Assembly: GCA_001303665.1 (NCBI GenBank)
Contig: LJUF01000277.1
Coordinates: 1-11,313, forward strand
Source: Phycisphaerae bacterium SM23_33
Lineage (GTDB): Bacteria; Planctomycetota; Phycisphaerae; SM23-33
Direction: 5' to 3'
Length of the DNA stretch: 11,313 nt
Positions 1 through 6,616 of the stretch are shown in pieces. The notes under the pieces were generated by a model. The model did no database searches. It worked only from the letters and a program-made list of their open reading frames with translations, and was not told the DNA's origin. A program made the translations under genes and the position numbers. Position 1 is the stretch's first letter. Each line of letters begins with the position of its first letter.

Positions 1-830
1 ACGTCCGCGGCGCTGCCGTCGCCCCAGTCGATCTCGACGGTGTGCTCGTCCAGCGTGCCCGGGTCGGTGAAGTCCGCGCTGAGGTTGACGCTGCCGTCCT
101 CGTCGATGACGGAGAAGTCCAGCAGCAGCCCTGTGATGGCCGGGGCGACGTTGTTGACGGTCACGGTGGTGCTGTCCGAGTCGCTGCCGGTGTCGTCGTC
201 GGTGACGCTGACGCTGATGGTGTAGTCGGCCGAGCCGGCGCCCCCGGAGCCGTCGTCGAGGTACTGGTGGCCGGCCTGGAAGGTCCGCTCGCCCACGGTG
301 ATCGCGAACACGTCCGCGGCGCTGCCGTCGCCCCAGTCGATTTGGACGGTGTGCGCGTCCATCGTGCCGGGGTCGTCGAAGTCAATGGTGAGGTTGGCGG
401 TGCCGTTCTCGTCGATGGCCGGGGAGTCCAGGCTCAGGCCGGTGATGGCCGGGGCGACGTTGTCCACGGTTACGCCCACGGTGTCCGTGTCGCTGTCGGT
501 GCCGTCGTTGATGGTCACGGTGATGGTGTAGGGGTCGGAGGCCGTGCCGGTGGGATCGTCGTCGAGGTACTGATGATCGCGGGAGAAATCGCGCGTCCCC
601 ACGGCGAAGAAGATCGTCTCCACGTCGGTCCCATCCCCCCAGTCGATGGTGGCAAAGTGCGTGTCGCCGGGGTCCTCGTCGGTAAAGGTGGTGGTCAGCG
701 TGACCGAGGCGTTCTCGTCGATGGCGCTGGCCGACAGCTCCAGCGAGACGATCTCGGGGGCGGCGTTCAGCAGCAGCCTGGGCTCGAGGGCTTCCAGGGC
801 GGGTTGCAGAACATGATGGGAATCTCGCAT
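1..830 (-). CDS. LEPR-XLL / PKD-repeat surface protein, N-terminal part (runs off window)
   Basis: The first 276 residues of a protein that continues past the left edge. It begins MRDSHHVLQPALEALEPRLLL, so residues 12-21 carry the LEPR-XLL motif found at the N-terminus of very large repetitive planctomycete surface proteins; there is no classical signal peptide. Then come tandem PKD-like Ig-fold repeats of about 102-103 residues, with DWGDG at residues 63, 165 and 268 and APxI boundaries near 24, 127 and 229. They are rich in Asp and Thr, as in Ca-binding adhesins. The ATG has an excellent Shine-Dalgarno (AAAGGAGG, 7 nt upstream). The gene diverges from the PEP-CTERM operon. Family membership is recognised from the motif. 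An adhesive or cell-surface role is inferred, and the C-terminus is not visible. Confidence 0.88.
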   Translation of the reverse strand, partial: MRDSHHVLQPALEALEPRLLLNAAPEIVSLELSASAIDENASVTLTTTFTDEDPGDTHFATIDWGDGTDVETIFFAVGTRDFSRDHQYLDDDPTGTASDPYTITVTINDGTDSDTDTVGVTVDNVAPAITGLSLDSPAIDENGTANLTIDFDDPGTMDAHTVQIDWGDGSAADVFAITVGERTFQAGHQYLDDGSGGAGSADYTISVSVTDDDTGSDSDSTTVTVNNVAPAITGLLLDFSVIDEDGSVNLSADFTDPGTLDEHTVEIDWGDGSAAD

Positions 831-837
831 CTCAAGT

Positions 838-927
838 CCTCCTTTGCTGTGTCGCTTCCTTCCGGTCCGCTTTGCCTCCGATGCAGGCGGGCCGTCCGCC
901 TGCAAGCCGATAGCCCTCACACAAAGG
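838..927 (-). promoter_or_regulatory. Candidate structured leader RNA masking the SD of the LEPR-XLL gene
   Basis: In the minus-strand leader, CCUUUGUGUG (927-918) can pair with CACA-g-CAAAGG (851-841), a 10-bp helix with one bulged base. The 3' arm overlaps the AAAGG half of the Shine-Dalgarno AAAGGAGG (845-838). The 66 enclosed bases include a perfect 9-bp hairpin (882-890 with 896-904, 5-nt loop). They also include a GGCAAAGC block and a GGAAGGAAGCG block that distantly recall the c-di-GMP-I (GEMM) core, but the usual third helix and GNRA loop are absent. Only the pairing is seen; a regulatory role is inferred. Confidence 0.4.
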
Positions 928-976
928 TAAGGATATCGGGTCCGGCAACCGTCCAGATGCTCTCCTAGAACCCATA

Positions 977-1004
977 ATTATATACGGAAGAGGCAGCTCG
1001 ACAG
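977..1004 (-). promoter_or_regulatory. Candidate promoter of the LEPR-XLL gene
   Basis: A perfect TATAAT (982-977, minus strand) lies in a short AT-rich island of otherwise GC-rich DNA. CTGTCG (1004-999), a 3/6 match to the -35 consensus, sits 16 nt upstream. Transcription would start near 970, giving a ~140-nt leader. The -35 is poor, so this is tentative. Confidence 0.4.
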
Positions 1005-1115
1005 GGCCCAAAATCGACATGAGTGCGTGCATGTTCTGGCGGCAGTTGGCGGCACTTATCCGACGTTGCCCCCGGGGCATTACTGGAGCCCGCGCGTACC
1101 TGAGGTCTTTATCTG

Positions 1116-1144
1116 TTGGCGTATGGCCGGTGTCGTGGTATAAT
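1116..1144 (+). promoter_or_regulatory. Sigma-70-type extended -10 promoter of the PEP-CTERM operon
   Basis: TTGGCG (1116-1121), a 17-nt spacer, then TGG-TATAAT (1137-1144), a perfect extended -10. The expected start is near 1151, about 308 nt before the ATG at 1459, which implies a long 5' leader. It is the best promoter match in the left half of the window and points away from the LEPR-XLL gene. Confidence 0.65.
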
Positions 1145-1150
1145 CCTCGC

Positions 1151-1458
1151 CGCTCTGGTCTGCTTGAGGGAGCGGCAGAGCTATTCTGTTTGGAGGGGCA
1201 GGAGCGTTGACAGGCCCGAAGGGCCGCCGGGGGCGGAACTTGCCTCCGGGGGCCGGCTGGATGGGCGGGGATTGAGGGCCTGGGCTTGCTCCGGCGCATC
1301 CTGCCACAGGGCATTCGCCCGAGTTCCCGGCGTGTGACGGTTTCGTGGCTGCGTGGTCATTGGCCGGCCCGGGCCGAGCTGGAAGCGGCCGGAACCGGTG
1401 GGAGTGGCCTGCCCCCACCGGCGCTCTTGAGGGCCGTGTGGCAGGAAAGGAGCATGCG
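1151..1458 (+). promoter_or_regulatory. Long structured 5' leader of the PEP-CTERM operon
   Basis: This stretch holds no convincing gene but several compact hairpins: GGCCC-gaa-GGGCC (1213-1225), an 8-bp stem with one G-U (1227-1234 with 1242-1249), and a perfect 8-bp stem (1395-1402 with 1414-1421) shortly before the SD of the first gene. A strong internal SD (GGAGGGG, 1192-1198) lies 8 nt before a TTG that opens a 22-codon reading frame ending with TGA at 1273-1275, a possible leader peptide. GC-rich DNA makes chance hairpins common, so attenuation or riboregulation is only a possibility. Confidence 0.35.
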
Positions 1459-1935
1459 ATGAAGCGAGGAGCACTCATCTTGGCTGTTGTGGCTGCGTTT
1501 GCCGGCAACGCCATGGCCAACGCGGTCGGGGCGGATTTCCGGTATGAGGGCTGCACGGACCTGGGCGGCGGCATGTACGCCCACGACTACGTGCTGGACA
1601 ACACCTTCGGCAGCGTATCCGTCTACGACGTGGAGACGGACTTCCACTACTACTATGGCTGGGGCGACGTCCACACCCCGGAGAACTGGTACTGCTACAA
1701 GGGGCCCATGTCGCGGTTCGAGACGGAGGAGGCGCCTTGCAACGTCGGGTACGAGCAGGGAGGCTTCCGCATCGAGGCGGGCACGCCCACGGTGGAGTAC
1801 GGCTACTTCTCGATCACGGACCTGAACCACGAGGTCGTCTGGGAAGGTCAGACCCAGTGGCCGCTTCCGGAGCCGGCCAGCCTGTCGCTGCTGCTCCTGG
1901 GCGGGCTGGCCCTGGTCGGCAGGAGGCGGCGGTAG
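1459..1935 (+). CDS. Small PEP-CTERM sorted exported protein, function unknown
   Basis: A 158-aa exported protein. Residues 1-20 are a signal peptide (MKRGALILAVVAAFAGNAMA, cleavage predicted after AMA). The C-terminus (136-158) has LPEPASL, a Leu-rich hydrophobic stretch and a terminal RRRR tail, the tripartite PEP-CTERM signal recognised by an exosortase that removes the tail and releases or anchors the protein outside. The mature part is acidic and rich in Tyr, Trp and Gly (for example DFHYYYGWGD at 61-70), with Cys at 32, 79 and 94. I recognise no enzymatic fold. The ATG at 1459 is chosen over an in-frame ATG at 1345 because it has the SD AAAGGAG 7 nt upstream and starts the signal peptide. 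It lies 52 nt before the next gene, probably in one operon. Confidence 0.85.
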   Translation: MKRGALILAVVAAFAGNAMANAVGADFRYEGCTDLGGGMYAHDYVLDNTFGSVSVYDVETDFHYYYGWGDVHTPENWYCYKGPMSRFETEEAPCNVGYEQGGFRIEAGTPTVEYGYFSITDLNHEVVWEGQTQWPLPEPASLSLLLLGGLALVGRRRR

Positions 1936-1987
1936 CGGCCCTGCGGGCAGGGGAGCTTCAGGCCGTCAGGAAAAGGAGGCCGGAACC

Positions 1988-3433
1988 ATGAAAAAGGCAT
2001 TGGCAGTGGTTTGCTGCGCGGCCCTGGCGGCCGTGCTGGCGGCGCCCGCAGCGGCCGCGGATATCAAGAGCAAGTACGACAAGGGCGTTTCGGGCAGCTA
2101 CCGCAAGCAGAACGCCGGGCTGTCCAGCGTTTCGCCCCTGCAGGGCCGCGTGCTGATGCCGCTGGCCCTGAACTGCCACTCCGCCCTGTGCACCCAGGGC
2201 ACCACCTGGGCCTCGTGGGTCGAGGACAGCGATTTCATCAGCCTGGTCAACGCCAACCTGATCTCCGGCGGCAGCGCCACCTACGACACGCTGCTGATCC
2301 ACATGGCCCAGTGCTTCTCCGGCGGCTTCATCGACGAGGTCGAGGACAACAGCATCCCCGACGTCTCCATCAACACCTCGGCCTGGCACGCGGTGGTCTC
2401 CTGGGGGACGGAGGCCTCCGGGGCCGAGCAGTGCTACTACAGCCGCCAGTGGATCTACGCCATCGACGAGGATTGCGCCAACAAGAAGATGCTGGACGCC
2501 TACAAGACGGCCACCGCCGCCGACACCATGGCCGACAAGGAGCGGCCTCAGTATTACAGCATCGGCGCCGACGACGGCAGCGGCAGCCGCAACGTCCTGG
2601 ACAACACCACCCTGGAGACCGGCTCGGACAAGAACATCGCCCTGCTCTTCGTCGGCACCGACGAGGATTCCAACTTCGATCCCCAGAGCCAGACCTGGGT
2701 GAAGACGCGAGGCCTGCGGCACTACAAGGACGCCCTGGAGATGCAGAGCCGGCTGAAGGAGATGGGCTACACCGACAGCGACATCTACGTCTACTACCAC
2801 AACGGCACCGCCCCGGGCTCGCTGAGCGGGCTGGTCATTGACGGCAGCGGCACCGAGGCCAACTTCAACAGCTTCTTCAACACCGTCTGCAAGAACAACA
2901 TCAGCGGCCAGAACGACAAGGTGGTCATCTGGACGGGCGACCACGGCAGCCACAAGAAGGGCGTGGCCGCTCAGATCGGCCTGGAGGACCTGGGCGAGGG
3001 AGCGAAGGCGATCCTGAAGGTCCACGGCCCGCTGGAGCTGCTGCGGACCGCCACCACCGGCAACGGCCTGGCCGACGACCCCTGGCTGGACATCGAGCCG
3101 CCGGACAACCTTCAAGCCGGCGAGACGGTGCAGGTGTTCATCGGCGACTTCCGCGGCGAGAACGCCGAACTGGTCGGCGAGATCACCGATCCCTACGCCC
3201 CCACGCACCTGAGCTTCTCGCCGCTGGTGATGGACGCGGTCTGGGCCAATAACCTCGCCGGGGGCGCCGGCGACGAGCAGGGCGACCTGACCGTCATCTT
3301 CGCCGGTCCCACCGAGGACATCGTCATCAACAGCTTCGAGCTGGGTTGGGCCGGCCAGGTCATTCCCGAGCCCGCCGCCCTGTCGCTGCTGGCGGCGGCT
3401 GGCCTGGTGCTGATTCGTCGCAAACGCCGGTAA
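1988..3433 (+). CDS. PEP-CTERM protein with a permuted legumain/caspase-like (clan CD) peptidase domain
   Basis: A 481-aa exported protein. A signal peptide spans residues 1-24 (cut predicted near AAAA/D). Residues 82-118 resemble the legumain/caspase segment around the catalytic Cys: a helix, a hydrophobic strand TLLIHMAQ, then C109-F-S-G-G. Next is HAVVSWGTEASGAEQ (134-148), like the strand after the Cys block in family C13. Only then come the usual first strand (NIALLFVGTDED, 216-227), the helix HYKDALEMQSRLKEMG (245-260), IYVYYHNG, and the His block DKVVIWTG-D318-H319-G-S. Cys109 and His319 would form the dyad. In known C13/C14 enzymes His precedes Cys, so the order looks circularly permuted. 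Residues 325-455 look like a beta-rich domain. The C-terminus (VIPEPAAL, hydrophobic, RRKRR) is a PEP-CTERM signal for exosortase processing. The SD AAGGAGG is 8 nt upstream. Peptidase activity is inferred from motifs. Confidence 0.8.
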   Translation: MKKALAVVCCAALAAVLAAPAAAADIKSKYDKGVSGSYRKQNAGLSSVSPLQGRVLMPLALNCHSALCTQGTTWASWVEDSDFISLVNANLISGGSATYDTLLIHMAQCFSGGFIDEVEDNSIPDVSINTSAWHAVVSWGTEASGAEQCYYSRQWIYAIDEDCANKKMLDAYKTATAADTMADKERPQYYSIGADDGSGSRNVLDNTTLETGSDKNIALLFVGTDEDSNFDPQSQTWVKTRGLRHYKDALEMQSRLKEMGYTDSDIYVYYHNGTAPGSLSGLVIDGSGTEANFNSFFNTVCKNNISGQNDKVVIWTGDHGSHKKGVAAQIGLEDLGEGAKAILKVHGPLELLRTATTGNGLADDPWLDIEPPDNLQAGETVQVFIGDFRGENAELVGEITDPYAPTHLSFSPLVMDAVWANNLAGGAGDEQGDLTVIFAGPTEDIVINSFELGWAGQVIPEPAALSLLAAAGLVLIRRKRR

Positions 3434-3456
3434 GGAGGCCGGCGGGTTTGATGGCG

Positions 3457-3490
3457 GCGGGCGGGCCTGCGGGCCCGCCCGCTGTATTTT
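3457..3490 (+). terminator. Rho-independent terminator of the PEP-CTERM operon
   Basis: A perfect 11-bp GC stem (GCGGGCGGGCC at 3457-3467 with GGCCCGCCCGC at 3472-3482), a 4-nt loop, then TGTATTTT. It sits 23 nt after the stop of the upstream gene. The opposite strand lacks a T-run, so it is mainly a plus-strand terminator. Confidence 0.85.
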
Positions 3491-3550
3491 CAAGCAGACC
3501 TGCCGGCGGCCCGGCCCGAGGGACGGCCCGCGCCCGGGGCGGCCGGCAGC

Positions 3551-5050
3551 CTACGGCTGTTGCAGGTACGGCTGCAGCTCCCTCGGCAGGTCGCGCAGGA
3601 AGGTGATGTCGTCCAGGGCGACGGCCGCCTTCTCGTTCTTCACGTTTGTGCACAGCTTCAGGTGCGTGAGCTGCATCGGCCGGCTGGGCTTGCCGGCCTT
3701 TTCGTAGGCGGCCGGGCCCTCCACCGCCAGCTCGAGCTTGCCCAGGTCCAGCACCACCCAGTTCCACACGCCTGGCTTGGGGTGCAGGTAGCCGCTGAAG
3801 GCGAAGTAGGGCTCGTCGGCCTTGATCGTCGGGTCCGGCATGGTCACCAGGCCCAGCACGATCTCCATCTCCCGATCGGTCTTCACCCGCAGGGCCAGGT
3901 ATTTGTATCCGCTCAGGTCGAAGTTGCTCGCCGGGCGGCGCGAGTGCACGATCCGCTGCTTGCCGTACTCGCCCCAGTCCTCGAGCTTGCCCTCAGCGAA
4001 GCTGATCTTGATGACGCGCTGGTCGCCGTCCTTGGCGTGGCCGGCGGCGGCGTCCCAGCGCTGCTTTCCCAGGGCGGGGTCTTCGGCGTTGTCAAACAGC
4101 CATTTGCCGGGCCCGGTGGAGACGATCTGGACGGCCGGCGCGGTGGTCGGCGCGGTGGTCGGCGGGGACGGGGCGGCGCCGGTCGTGGGGGCCGGCTGCG
4201 TTGGGGCGACGGACACGACCGGCAGGGGCTTGCCGCCCTGCCCGGTGATTTTCGTGGTATCGCCCCGGCCGGCGATCACGTCCACGACCCGCTGGCAGAA
4301 GTAGGGGGCGACCTTGCGGGAGAAGCCCTCGTTGGGGTGGGAGTCGCCGGCGGCCTGGGCGTACTGGGCCTTGAGGTACAGCCCGCCCTCGGTCTCCAAC
4401 TCGTAGAAGTCCCACAGGAAGATGTTGTCGCCCTTCTCGTCCCAGCGGGTGCGGACCCAGTCGAAGAAGGCCTTCGCCCGCCGGGCCGTCGGCTCGTCCA
4501 TGTCGGCCTGGACCTGCACCGCCCCGGTCCACAGGATGAACTTCACCTGCGGGAACTGGCGCAGCTTGCCCTTCAGGGCCTCGTACTGGAGCTTGTAGTT
4601 CTCGAGGCGCTTCTCGCTGGAGCGGGCGTCGCCCCGGCCGGTGTCGGCCTCGATGCCGGAGACCGGGAAGCAGTGCTTGAAGACGATCACGTTGTACGTG
4701 CGGGCGAGGATCTCCAGGGTGGGTTCGTTCTTGTACGGGCTGTTGCCGGCGTGGTTGACCCAGATGTTCCAGTAGTCGTAGGGGTAGTTCTCCCAGCCGT
4801 AGGGCGAGTCCTTGGGGAAGTTCTGCTCGGTGATGCGGTAGTCGGTCTTGTGGGCGGCGTTGTAAGCCTGGAACCACGCGGCCACGCCGCCGTTCCAGAT
4901 GCACTCTCCGGTGCTGTGGTGCAGGAAGATGATGCGTGCGCTGGTGGGCGCGGCCGCCCGGGCGGCGGGGGCGGCGGCCGTCTGGAGGATTCCGCAGACG
5001 AGCACGGCCGTCAGGACGGTGGCGAGGGGATGGTGGCGTGTGGTTTTCAT
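3551..5050 (-). CDS. Secreted SGNH/GDSL-like hydrolase with C-terminal carbohydrate-binding-like domain
   Basis: A 499-aa protein with a signal peptide in residues 1-33. Residues 38-262 look like an SGNH-hydrolase fold: RIIFLHHSTGE (39-49) replaces the GDS block with Ser46 as candidate nucleophile, VIVFKHCFP (121-129) is an inner strand, FILWTGAVQVQAD (171-183) is a central strand, and GDSHPN (235-240) is the Asp/His block. It is D-x-H (D236, H238) rather than the usual D-x-x-H. A Pro/Thr-rich linker (282-306) leads to a C-terminal beta-sandwich (about 316-486) with features of CBM11/CIA30-like domains: LFDNAED at the start, KYLALRVKTD, WNWVVLDLGKLE, and VALDDITFL at the end. Likely an extracellular esterase-type enzyme acting on polysaccharide; the substrate is unknown. 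The SD AAGGAG lies 9 nt before the ATG. It is 78 nt downstream of the PPC gene and probably co-transcribed with it. Confidence 0.8.
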   Translation of the reverse strand: MKTTRHHPLATVLTAVLVCGILQTAAAPAARAAAPTSARIIFLHHSTGECIWNGGVAAWFQAYNAAHKTDYRITEQNFPKDSPYGWENYPYDYWNIWVNHAGNSPYKNEPTLEILARTYNVIVFKHCFPVSGIEADTGRGDARSSEKRLENYKLQYEALKGKLRQFPQVKFILWTGAVQVQADMDEPTARRAKAFFDWVRTRWDEKGDNIFLWDFYELETEGGLYLKAQYAQAAGDSHPNEGFSRKVAPYFCQRVVDVIAGRGDTTKITGQGGKPLPVVSVAPTQPAPTTGAAPSPPTTAPTTAPAVQIVSTGPGKWLFDNAEDPALGKQRWDAAAGHAKDGDQRVIKISFAEGKLEDWGEYGKQRIVHSRRPASNFDLSGYKYLALRVKTDREMEIVLGLVTMPDPTIKADEPYFAFSGYLHPKPGVWNWVVLDLGKLELAVEGPAAYEKAGKPSRPMQLTHLKLCTNVKNEKAAVALDDITFLRDLPRELQPYLQQP

Positions 5051-5071
5051 TTTCGTCAGCTCCTTGGCTGT

Positions 5072-5099
5072 GAGGCGGGCCCGCCGGGGCGGGCGCCTC
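5072..5099 (-). other. Intergenic hairpin between the PPC and SGNH genes
   Basis: GAGGCG (5072-5077) pairs with CGCCTC (5094-5099) and encloses GC-rich sequence that can pair further. It lies in the 78-nt spacer between two co-oriented minus-strand genes, 22 nt from the downstream ATG. There is no T-run. It could be a processing or attenuation element, or chance in GC-rich DNA. Confidence 0.3.
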
Positions 5100-5128
5100 G
5101 GATACGTTGGCTCGATTCGCTACGTCCG

Positions 5129-6616
5129 TCAGAAGCTCAGGTTCCTGACCGCGGCGTTGGAGGGGTTGCCGCTCTCGCTGATCCGCAGCAGGGCGCCGTC
5201 TCCGTTGACCGCCTGGTCGGCCGGAATGTACCACGTGAAGCCCGGCGTCCGGGCCGGCAGGCAGGCCAACTGCTGCCAGCTCTGCCCGGCGTCCCAGGAC
5301 ACCTCCAGGCTCACCGCCTCCACGCCCTCGGGCGCCTGCCAGGTTACCTGGTAGGCCCGGCCGGTGGCCAGCGCCGCCTGCCCGGTCGGCGTGAGGATGC
5401 TGATCTGCTCGGCGGCGGCCGGCACGTCGGCCTCCACCAGCAGCGTCACCCCGCGGTAGCCGCTGGGGGTCTGTAGCATCACGTAATAGGTGCCGGCGGC
5501 CAGGTCCCGCTCCAGGCGGATGGTCTGGTGGGTGCCGTGCAGCAGCGAGCCGCTGCCCTGCTGGTCGAACTGCTCCGTCGTGGGCAGGCCGTCTCGCCGC
5601 AGGTACATCCGGCAGCGCCCCTCGCCGTCACGGGTGGTGATGGTCATTCGCGACGGGGCCTGGGCAAAGTGGATCATGAAGTAGCTCCGGCTGTCGGCCC
5701 GGCCCTCCAGGCCGGACTCCGCCACCTGGTTCCGCAGAGGAACGATCCGCAGGTCGTCGATTTGTGCTTCCGTCACGTCCGCCATCAGCGACACGTCGCG
5801 GAACTCCGGCTGGCCCACCAGCCGCACATAGTATACCCCGGCGGCGGGCTGGCGGATAACAACAGCCTGGGAGGTTCCGGGCACGGCGCCGCGGGCGTCA
5901 TACTCGGCCGGCGTGGGCAGGTCGTCGCGGCGGACCAGCAGCTCGCAGTTGCCCCGTCCGCCCTGGGTGGTGAAGGTCAGCGCCCCCAGCTCCTGGGTGA
6001 GCGTGATCCGGTAGAAGTGGGGCACTTCGCCGGCGCCGCTGAGCCGGCTGACCCGGCGGCCCGGCTGGAGGGTGGTTATCCGCACTTCCGGATCGTCGGC
6101 GGGCAGCGGTCGGCTGTCGCCATCGTCGCCGCCGCGGCCAACATGGGACATGATGCGGTCCAGCACCGCCGGGGCCGACCGGATGGCGGCGCGCTCCCAG
6201 CCCGCCCCGGGCCGGACCTGGAAGGTGGCCACCAGGCTGGCATTGTGGTATGCCGCCGCCCCGCGGACCAGGATAAACCATCGCCCCTGGGCGGGGTTGT
6301 TTACCAGCAGGTGCTCGTGGTTGCCCGGGTGGTTGCTGTGGAGCGTCCAGGCGCCGCTGCCCGGCCGGCGGGCCGACAGGTTGGCGTTGCCCCAGCCGCC
6401 CGTAAGCTGAATGGTCAGCCGCGAGCAGTGGTCAGGCAGGTCAATCCAGAACAACTGGAGGCTGCCCGCCGCGCCGCTCACGACGCGGGCGTGCCCGTTG
6501 CCCAGAGGCGGGGCAAAGGCCGTCCCCGCTGTACCAAGGATCACCGCGGCGAACATCGCACAGGTCACGGCCGCGGTTGCCTTCCGCTTGTTCGGTGTCA
6601 TCGCCAATGCCTTCAT
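5129..6616 (-). CDS. Secreted protein with three PPC-type domains and a C-terminal Ig-like domain
   Basis: A 495-aa protein with a signal peptide in residues 1-35 (cut predicted near AFA/P). Three beta-sandwich units resemble the bacterial pre-peptidase C-terminal (PPC) domain: about 48-133 (SLQLFWIDLP ... GRWFILVRG), 198-281 (HFYRITLTQ ... GVYYVRLVG) and 309-398 (RSYFMIHFAQ ... GTYYVMLQT). Units two and three share the pattern GNCELLVRRDDLPT / GRCRMYLRRDGLPT. The last part (404-495) resembles the KRE9/KNH-like or Fn3-like domain: YQVTWQAPEGVEAVSLEVSW, then FTWYIPAD and NPSN. No catalytic domain is present, so it is likely a surface-binding or scaffold protein. The first ATG is chosen because the SD AAGGAG is 8 nt upstream; the second Met (residue 6) has no SD. 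It is the first gene of a likely two-gene minus-strand operon. Confidence 0.8.
   Translation of the reverse strand: MKALAMTPNKRKATAAVTCAMFAAVILGTAGTAFAPPLGNGHARVVSGAAGSLQLFWIDLPDHCSRLTIQLTGGWGNANLSARRPGSGAWTLHSNHPGNHEHLLVNNPAQGRWFILVRGAAAYHNASLVATFQVRPGAGWERAAIRSAPAVLDRIMSHVGRGGDDGDSRPLPADDPEVRITTLQPGRRVSRLSGAGEVPHFYRITLTQELGALTFTTQGGRGNCELLVRRDDLPTPAEYDARGAVPGTSQAVVIRQPAAGVYYVRLVGQPEFRDVSLMADVTEAQIDDLRIVPLRNQVAESGLEGRADSRSYFMIHFAQAPSRMTITTRDGEGRCRMYLRRDGLPTTEQFDQQGSGSLLHGTHQTIRLERDLAAGTYYVMLQTPSGYRGVTLLVEADVPAAAEQISILTPTGQAALATGRAYQVTWQAPEGVEAVSLEVSWDAGQSWQQLACLPARTPGFTWYIPADQAVNGDGALLRISESGNPSNAAVRNLSF

Noticed and set aside
854..865. CCGGAAGGAAGC on the minus strand, identical to the apical loop of SRP RNA
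   Set aside because: The flanks cannot form the S-domain helix and no Alu or other SRP strands are near; a true SRP RNA is present at 9669-9960. Treated as coincidence within the leader RNA.
832..1314. Minus-strand open frame in the divergent intergenic region
   Set aside because: No SD or domain; it overlaps the promoter and leader signals on both strands.
1958..3493. Long antisense open frame over the permuted peptidase gene
   Set aside because: Composition (Val/Gly/Asp/Arg-rich) and lack of domains are typical of a GC-rich shadow; the plus strand has a signal peptide, motifs, SD and terminator.
3498..3550. GC-rich inverted repeat just after the SGNH gene as a minus-strand terminator
   Set aside because: TGCCGGC/GCCGGCA can pair, but no T-run follows on the minus strand, so intrinsic termination is not supported.
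3560..5476. Very long plus-strand open frame over the SGNH and PPC genes
   Set aside because: It crosses two genes with clear domains, signal peptides and SDs on the minus strand; no recognisable sequence of its own.
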